Below are positions 14,001 through 23,000 of a stretch of DNA of 64,000 bases, piece by piece (position 1 is the first letter of the stretch; each line of letters starts with the position of its first letter). The notes under the pieces were generated by a model. The model ran no database searches, was not told the DNA's origin, and was given only the letters and a program-made list of their open reading frames with translations. The DNA lies in contig VXBP01004217.1 of the NCBI GenBank assembly GCA_013400115.1, forward strand, positions 62,001-126,000, written 5' to 3'. A program made the translations under genes and the position numbers. This DNA comes from Rhinopomastus cyanomelas (Eukaryota > Chordata > Aves > Bucerotiformes > Rhinopomastidae).

Positions 14001-17000
14001 TTAGTACAAAAATATATGGCACCTAATCCATGTATTTTAAAGTTTATTTAGAGTTTGTTACTTTCCTATAATCTAAAGACACCTTTCTTTTACAGTGCTA
14101 TGCTGCAGAAGTCTTTTAATGCAATGTTTGAGTGGAGCACTTAGTTATGTTTTGGGGTTTTTGTTTTTTTTTTTTTCTGATCTGTGTTTTTCTGGCTGTG
14201 TGCCAGTTTATAATTCCTTTTGTCATTTTAGGAACCTTTGTCGCCAGGATAAAGCATGCGACTATTACTTCAGCATAGATGCTGATGTTGTGTTGACAAA
14301 CCCAAAAACTTTAAGAATGCTGATAGAGCAGAACAGGTATAGTATGTGTCTTGATTTTATAGAATTTCCTCCAGTATGAGAGAATTCACTGGGGCCCATC
14401 CACAGAAAATAAGATTCTGTCTGTCCATGTAGAGCTAAATCCTCTTTCTTTACCTGTGGTAGTTGGCTGCCATAGTTCATAACAAGCATGGAGGCCAACA
14501 ATTCACAAAGCATTTTGTTCCTTTCAAACAGCAATTCCTGATGTGAATTTCAAGTGCTTTGAAGTTCCTCTGGGGAGGATGGTATGGTGTAAACAGGTTT
14601 TATGAAATGAATTAAGATTTCACCAACTAATGATTTAAAAGTTTCAAATGTTAAAAGAATCCAGCTATCAACAACAAAAAACCCAAACCAAAGCCAAACA
14701 AAAACTTTCAAGAGTTTACTACACTGATACTACAGTATTATTAATACTTCTTTTTAAAATCATAAATGCAAAATAAATTGTAGAAATGTATTTGAGATGA
14801 AAGGAAAAAATAATTCACAGTGAGTGTAACACAGGCTGTCCAGAGAGGTTGTGAAGTCTTTTTCTCTGGAGACATTCAAAACCTTGTGCAATCTCCGCTA
14901 TGGGATCCTGCCTTAGCAGGCTGGGTTGGACTAGATCAGGGGTCCTCAAACCCCAGCCCGTGGGCCAGATATGGCCCCCCAAGGGCGTGGTGGGGCTGGG
15001 CAGCTCCTCTGTCTCTCCCTCCCACTCCCAGGCAGGACAAGCCAGGCAGCACAAACTATAGCCCGGGCCTCGACGCTGTCTGAGGGATGGTGAACCGGCC
15101 CCCTGTTTAAAAAGCTTGAGGACCCCTGGACTAGATGATCTCTGGACATCCCTTCCACAGCCCTTACCATTCTGTAAGTGAAGTAATGAAGTTTTAACTG
15201 CAGATTGGTTTTGTTTTTAATCTTTTGGACTTCATGGTGGCTTCTGTTACACCATGGGCAGTATTCTTTTGCTTGAATGAAAATGGAACTACCTCCAATT
15301 TTTAAGAATATTTGCTTCTGTTATGGTCATGTTGTCTCTGGGTAGTGGGTGCTTGGATGCTGTTTCTTCCAGCTTAAGTTCAGAATAGCTCTTTCAAAAT
15401 CTGACAAATGTTATTTTAACATTATACTGCAACCTGTAAAGCTGGTACATTTGGATGGATAGTCTGTGTATAACAGTTCATAATTTCCTTCTCAATATGT
15501 CACTTCACAGGAAGATAATTGCTCCGCTTGTAACTCGTCATGGGAAACTTTGGTCCAATTTCTGGGGTGCTTTGAGCCCGGATGGCTATTATGCTCGTTC
15601 AGAAGATTATATTGATATTGTCCAAGGGAACAGAGTGTAAGTAATTGTAGGCTAATTTTTAAACTCATTGCACCCAGTATGGTTATTAGGAACATATTAC
15701 AGTTTTGTGCGACATGGTAGTATTCCCAGAGAGCTAGGGTTAGTTGTATAATTTAGCTTTTCCTGTTTCATAGAAATGCCTTGTTCCTCTATTTGTTGGG
15801 ATTTTTTTTCCCATTGTCAATGTCAGTAGAAAAGCAGAGTGATTAATATGGAAAGCTGGTGTTAATGATGGAGATAATTATTACTAATACCTGTGTGCTT
15901 GTATCTGGTTATTGTAGTGGTGCATGACACAGAAAATGGCAACAGAAACACATAGGAAACTCCAAAATCCGCATCACTGGAACCTCAGTCAAAATAAATG
16001 GTTCTGGTATTCATCAAATTACTGCTTCATTTCTTCAGGGCAAATGTTTAATTAACTGAACAATTATTTTTCATGTGTTTTTTCCTGTTCATTATGTCAG
16101 ATATGTCCTAATGAACTCTTGGGAAGTCCTTTTGTCACGTAGCCTTTTTTGGGCTGCTTCTTCCCTTATATGAACATGATGCAAGTTGTTCTAAGCTTGA
16201 CTTTCCCACATGGGGATGCCTTTTTATTGCCTTGGAAGAACAAAAAGGTCTGAAACAGATTGACTGCCTGAATAGGACTGGCTCTATTTCAATTTCACTG
16301 AAAGATGTACTTGTGGTGCTGAGAGAGAGAAAATTTGCAGAGTGAGCATTCTGACAGCAAGGCTGCTTTTGTGGATGTTGGCCCAACTCGCTGAAGTATG
16401 TGGCCTGCTGTAGTCCGTGAATATTTGTGTGAGGAGGTCAGTCCAGCTGTGTGAAGCTTCAGAGAAGTCTTTTAAACTAATTTAAACATCTGTTTGAGTC
16501 TCTCTCTCCATCTGGTAGTGTAGAAAAGAGTGTGATTGTCTTAACTATGGAAACATGAAGTACATTGCAGTTAACTCATTAGAGAATTTGACTTTTTCCT
16601 TTATGGTAATAATTTGTAAAACTTGAATTACTGCCTACCCCCAAGTTTAATGTATCCAAATGTGTTGTGAATTTTTAAGCTTTATTTCCTTAAAACTTGT
16701 TTAATGTTGCCTGCAAATACAGAGTCAGATTTGATAACAGAGGCAACAAATCAGTTTTTATGGCTTTAAACCATTGGTGTATTTGAAATTTTTGTTTTAC
16801 AGAGGAGTGTGGAATATTCCTTATATGGCTAATATATACTTAATTAAAGGACAGACTCTCAGATCGGAGATGAAAGAAAAGAACTACTTTACACGTGATA
16901 AGTTGGATCCTGATATGGCTTTATGCAGGAATGCCAGGGAAATGGTAAGTTGTGTCTGTAACAGCTTGCTTTTAAATACCCATAGAGTTATGCCCTGCTG

Positions 17001-20000
17001 TACTTGACTGCTTCCCTTGATTGATCTCAAATACTAAATATTTACTTTTAATTCAACATACTGGCCAATTTTTGTGTCATAGAACACTTTATTTGTATTC
17101 CTTTAAATTTTTAAGATCAGGGGTTTTTTCAAGTCCAGTGCACTGGTGCACTGATTGCATGATGGTTTTATTTCAATTTGTTTTATTTATATTAAGGTTA
17201 AAATACCTTCCTTGTTAGCACAGCCTTGAGAATGGAGAGCTCAGCTTCTCTGCTATGTATGACTTCAAACTTATCAATGTGTTTAGAGCATCATTATTAT
17301 GCAAGTTTTTATACAGTGTAAACCTTCTAGCAGACTAAGTTGGAATGTTTTGCATTTTCATGTTTAACTAGATGGTTATTTAAACATAGGGACAGCATTG
17401 ACGTGAAAAACCTAAATGATTTATGAAATAATAGTAATGTTCTTAGGAAGCATGAATTACTAATTATCTTTTCCAGACAGAATAAAACTGTCTCAGAAAT
17501 TTGTTACTTGGATTAAGCTGTACATAATGAGAGAAAACTTATTTGTCCTGTAAAGTTGTGAATATGTAAATCCACGTTTCTACTGATATTTACACTAGTT
17601 TCAGGCACTGAAACAAATAAGAGCTAAATCAGACCTAGTTCCAGACACTATAGCATTGAAAAGTAATTTTGCTGAATTGAACAAGAAAAGTTGGCAAGTA
17701 TTAATTTCTTTATTCCCTCATAACAAGGCATGATCTCCTTTGTTTGTACTGATCCTTCAGAACATCCGCATCCAAATCTCTTGTATTCAAAACTCTGCAT
17801 CAGTTATGGCAAACCCGTGCTTCTCATGCAATTGTTACACTAATCTGACTGGCTCATCAAAATTGCTTTCTCTTTCCCTGTCTGTGCTGTAAGATGTCTG
17901 CTACATGCTTGGTTCTGTTGCAGCAGATAAGAAGGGGCTGGTGGAAACAGCTTTGATGGGTATTGTGCTTGGAGGTGCATGTTGTCTGTGAAAGCATATT
18001 AGCTTTTGATCAAAGACTGCTCTTTCCCTGATGTATCTGTGGAAATCTAATAGTAGTCAGAAAAAGATATTTTTGTATCGGAAAACTGATGTGCTGATTC
18101 TCCTTCATTTTAGACTTTACAAAGGGAAAAAGACTCCCCTTCTTCGGAAACATTCCATATGCTCAGACCCCCAAAGGTGTTGCTTTATTTTTTTTTTGTT
18201 CATTAGTTATTAATTACATGGAGTATTCTCCTTCCACAGGAAGATACTTCTGCTCTGTCCACTTACTCTAAAGAAATACTGCTCTAGCTTTCTCTTCAGT
18301 CTTCTGCAGTTGAAGTTTTTGTCAGGGACAGGTTCTTCATTAACAGCTCAAAGTGTCTTAGGCTTGTTGTTTATTCAGAGAGGTGTCTCAGTGCTTCTGA
18401 GGTCAAAGATGTGCTGAAGCTGTGCTTCTGTAGCTAAAATAGATTCAGCAGACCTTGGAAGCAGTAAAGTGAAAAATCACACAGGTCTGCGGGCCTCCTC
18501 AGAGTGACCACATAGAGCAGTTATGAAATCAGCATCACTAAGCTGTTTCTCTTGGCTCAGACCCTCCTTATTCTCTCTGCTGCAGCTATTTTATGACTTG
18601 GTAAGTGCCCGGGCTGGGCATAAGTTTAACATAATAATTATCTTTCTAACAGTTTAACTCTTTTTCAGACAAAAACATGGACAGAAACACCAAAGTATCC
18701 ACATGGTAATCTGCTTCATATCCAAAAACTTCAGAAATGAAGTTTGAGTCTGAAAAACAGGAACCTAAAAATCCCCATAGAACCTACACTTCTTTAAAAA
18801 AAGTTTTCTGCTGCTATTTCTAATCAAGACAGTTATGTTAATATCTTCTATTAATACCTTGGCAATAAGTCTGTATCTTAACCACACCTGATATCATGCA
18901 CATACTGTGCAATATTTGCTTAGGTGAACATACCTCAAAGTGCTGATCAGTTTTATACCTTCAGTATTCTTGTATGGCTGTGTTTGCCAGTATTGCCAGT
19001 ATCCTTTTATTTCAGGCCAATTCACCAGAAGGATCATGTGGTTGAATACTCTGAAAGAAGTTTATTGATCTGACTTCCTCTTCTATTATTAGTGTATTCT
19101 TTCAGGTTTTAATCAGAAACTAAGCCCTAGATGTTCGCTTTCTTGTATGAGTGAGTATTGTCAGTTTGAGAACAGGTGCTTCCAGTGTGTCTACTTATGT
19201 TTTCTGGAAAACAAATCAACCAATCGCTTCTTGCTTTTTTCCTTCCTTTAACTATGTGTGCTGTGTTGTAAATGATGTATGTTTTGGTTTCATGTGCTTA
19301 GAAAATAAGTTTAACCAAATGCTTATAAACAAGAAGTTACGAACATGAGTCGGTGATTAGAACGGACTGTTTGAAAACGGAAGATGCTACCCGAGCAGCC
19401 CGTGTATAATATGCATGTTGGAGTGTCTGTGATGTGTTTTATGAAAATGCAGGCAAAAATAAACACACTTTCAAAACACATTTTTTGCTAAAATGGACAG
19501 TTTTGCTAATGACGTTTTCTCTGTTTGGTGTAGGGTGTTTTCATGTACATTACCAACAGGCATGAGTTTGGAAGACTCCTTTCTACAGCCAATTACAATA
19601 CCTCCCACTACAACAATGACCTCTGGCAGATTTTTGAAAATCCTGTGGTATGCATCTCATTGTTGGTTACGCAGTTTTTATGTGAAAAAAATTGTGACGA
19701 GTATTTGTTATAGACAACTTTATACAGAGAACATTTGTGTTTTTTACAACACTAAAAGATGCACTATTGTGTGCTAGACAGTGTTCCGTACCACTAGGTA
19801 AAGCAAATAGTAGTGTATCATATCAGCGAGACAACTGATGTCACTGGTGTAACAGGTTTCATGACTTTAACATGATGAGAATCAGTTCATTTATGGGCAT
19901 AAGAATTTCTGTAATGCTTTTGGTGCAACAATTAATAGATTATAAATTGTTTTCGATAAAACAGAACAAATGAGCTTATAATCATTCAAAATAATGTTTT

Positions 20001-23000
20001 TTAGGACTGGAAGGAAACTTACATAAATCCTAACTACTCAAAGATTTTCACTGACAATATAGTAGAACAGGTGAGTATAAGCTGTTTTCTTCCCATTTGT
20101 GGGACTGACTGATTACGAAATGACACACAGAACATTTTCTGGGCAAAAGTTGTTTTAGTCTGTTGCTGAGCAGTTTTCTAATGTTTCGGTTCAGGACTGG
20201 ATTTTTGTCAATTTGAATAATAGATGAGAGGAGTCCCAAACATAATTTCTGGAATACTGAGAGTAGTGTAGTTGTCAAGTAATTGCCTTCACCAAAATAT
20301 TTCTGTAGCAGATTGCCATGTTCTTTGTATCTAGTAAATAGCAAAACCATCTATGCCCTTTCCTTGGAGCACACCTTTTCCTTACGGATTTGTGAGGTCT
20401 GACTGCCATGAATCCAAGGTAAAATCTTTTGCTGGATACAAAGAGGTCTGGTTTTGGATGGGTTTGGGTTTTTTGGGGGTTTTTTTAGGTTTTTTTTTGT
20501 TTTGGTTTTATTTTGCTTTCATTCAACTGATGTAGACAGAGCATTTCTAAGATGATAATCATTGTACCAGTGTTGGATTATCAGTTCTGTGACAGTTAGG
20601 GACAGTAATTTAATGAACTTTGCTTCCTTAAGAAGCTGGGACAAAATTTTTTGGTGTGTAAAATTATGCTAAGTTTTAAATTGTTTTTCTTAATAGCTTT
20701 CTTCATCACTGTAATGTAGATCAGGGTTCTTATTTAGACCAACAAAGGCACAATATGTGGGGGCACTAATGAATCTGTAGTGCTGGGTCGTGGCTCACAA
20801 AGTAGTGAGCATGTGCTTGGAATCAAGATTAAACTTAATTATTTAAATGTGTCTGAATTATGGCTGTGAGAATGACCAAGAAAAGTAAATAAAAGATAGC
20901 TATTAAAGTGTAACTTTGCTGAAAAAAGTTGAATATAGGGGGTTTTAAAAATTGTGTTAATTTTTAGGTTGGTTTCTTTTTTGCTTTTGTAGCCATGTCC
21001 AGATGTATTTTGGTTTCCCATCTTTTCTGACACAGCCTGTGATGAATTGGTAGAAGAAATGGAACATTTTGGACAGTGGTCTGGTGGAAAACACCAAGTA
21101 AGTGTCAGCCTGTATAAACATGACCTTAATGATTGAGTACCTTTATTTTTATGTTACGTATACTGCAACAAACAAACATTTCAGCAACTGTGAGTGATGC
21201 AAGACATCTTCTTTGTAGTAGAACATGCTCAGTTTAGTCTACCTGCCTGTTCATTAGATTTAGTGATGTTCCTCAACTGTGCAGTATATTGACCACAGCA
21301 GGATGCCAAGTGCCCAGCAAAACCACTTTATCATTTCCCCTCCTCAACTGGACTGGAGAGAGAAAATATTACAAAAGGCTTGTTGGTTGAGATAAGGACA
21401 TGGGGATCACTCACAAATCACTGTCACAGGCTAATCAGATTCAACTTGGGCAAAAATTATATTGCCAGTCAAATCTGTAGGATAATGAGAAAACTTTAAA
21501 AAGCTTTCCCCAACCCTTCCCATCTTCTGAGGATTAACTTTAATCCTGATTTTCTCTACCTCCTTCCACCAAGTGGCACAGGGAGATGGGAAATGGGGGT
21601 TGTTGTGGTCAGTTCATCGCACATTGTCTCTGCCACTCATCATGGGGAGGATTCCTCTCCTGCCCTTCTCCAGCTTGGGGTCCCTCCCAGGGGCGACAGT
21701 CCTTAGCTAATGTAAGTTCTCACGAACACAATTCTTAATGAAATGCTCCAGCAAGAGCATTTCTCTCCACAGGTCCTGCCAGGACCCTGCTCCAGTGTGG
21801 GCTTTCCGGGGGTCACAGCCTCCTGCAGGCATCTACCTCCTCCAGTGCGGGGTCCTCCATAGACTGCAGGTGGAAATCTGCTCCACTGTTAATTTCCATG
21901 AGCTGCAGAGGCACACCCTTCCTCACCGTGGTCTTCATCAGTTTTCACCACAGACTGCAGGGGGGTCTCTGCTCTGATGCCTGGAGCACTTTTGCCCCCC
22001 ACTCCGTCTTTGCTGACCTTGGTGTCTGCAGTGTTGTTTCCATATTCTGACTCCCCTCACTGGCGGCAATGTTTCAAGTTTGGGGTTTTTTTCCTTATCC
22101 TTGAATACAGTTACAACACTGGCTTTATCACTTGTCTCTGATAGGCTCAGCCTTGGCCAGTGGTGGGTACATCTTGGAGCTAGCTGGCACTTGGCTCTGT
22201 TGGGGACAAAGAGAAAGCTCTTGGCATCTTCTCACAGAAGCCACCCTTCTAATTCCTGCTACCAAAACCTTGTCACAAAAATTCAATAGAAACTTTGAAC
22301 TAACCAGTTCAGACATTAAGAGTGGTGACAGTTATGTTTGCAATTATTTTACTGCAGGGAGGAGCCTCTCTCCAGAAAAGATTTTTAACATAGAATCAAA
22401 GAATCATAGAATTGGAAGGGACCTCGAAAGATCATGTAGTCCAATCCCCCTGCCACAGCAGGATCACCTAGATCAAGCTGCACAGGAACACATCCAGGCA
22501 GGTCTTAAACATCTCCAGTGAACGGGACTCCATACTTAATTTGAAATCAATTATCAAAGATAATTAATTGCAATGATTTAAGTGTTTATTATCATGTGAG
22601 GCCTGTACTCACTTGAACTGATAGTACTTCAGTTGCATCTGCAGGGCAGTAAATAAAACATTATGCTAGGATAAAGCCTTATTTACAGGCAATGCATACA
22701 AATAATGGCTCGCCTTGTAAAAAACGTTCCACTTTTGCTCAATAATCATTCAGCATTTTTTTCCCAGCAGTCAGCTGTGAGATTCCTGTACAGCAAGCTC
22801 ATGTACGCCTACTGATGCGGTGCTTTTTGCAGTGTTGTGGTTCTGAGCTCTTCAAATAAGTATTTGTAGGACTCCCAAAAGCATTGTTTTTCCATGTTTC
22901 AAGGTTATTTGTGGTGTTTTCATTAGGACAGTCGTATTTCTGGAGGTTATGAAAATGTCCCAACTGATGATATTCATATGAAGCAAATTGGACTGGATAA

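Larger units (their letters stand above)
6742..14231 (+). other. PLOD2 intron 10 (7.5 kb)
   Basis: This is the longest intron inside the window. It holds three CR1 pieces (8053-8963, 9193-9363 and 9815-9892). The rest, notably 9893-14231, is AT-rich and shows no gene, RNA or repeat that I recognise. Confidence 0.7.
14811..15177 (+). mobile_element. CR1 LINE, 3' fragment split by a hAT element
   Basis: Two parts, 14811-14936 and 15137-15177, form one CR1 3' end (cagtgagtgtaacacaggct to cagcccttaccattctgtaa). They are interrupted by a 192-bp transposon and its target duplication. The sequence is rather diverged, so it is an old copy. Confidence 0.87.

Noticed and set aside
16803..17007. Open frame running past the end of PLOD2 exon 13
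   Set aside because: A strong gtaagt donor at 16945 ends the conserved peptide, and the extra residues have no similarity to the family.
20461..20521. G/T-rich run considered as a G-quadruplex
   Set aside because: There are too few G-tracts of three or more with short loops. It is low-complexity T/G intron sequence.
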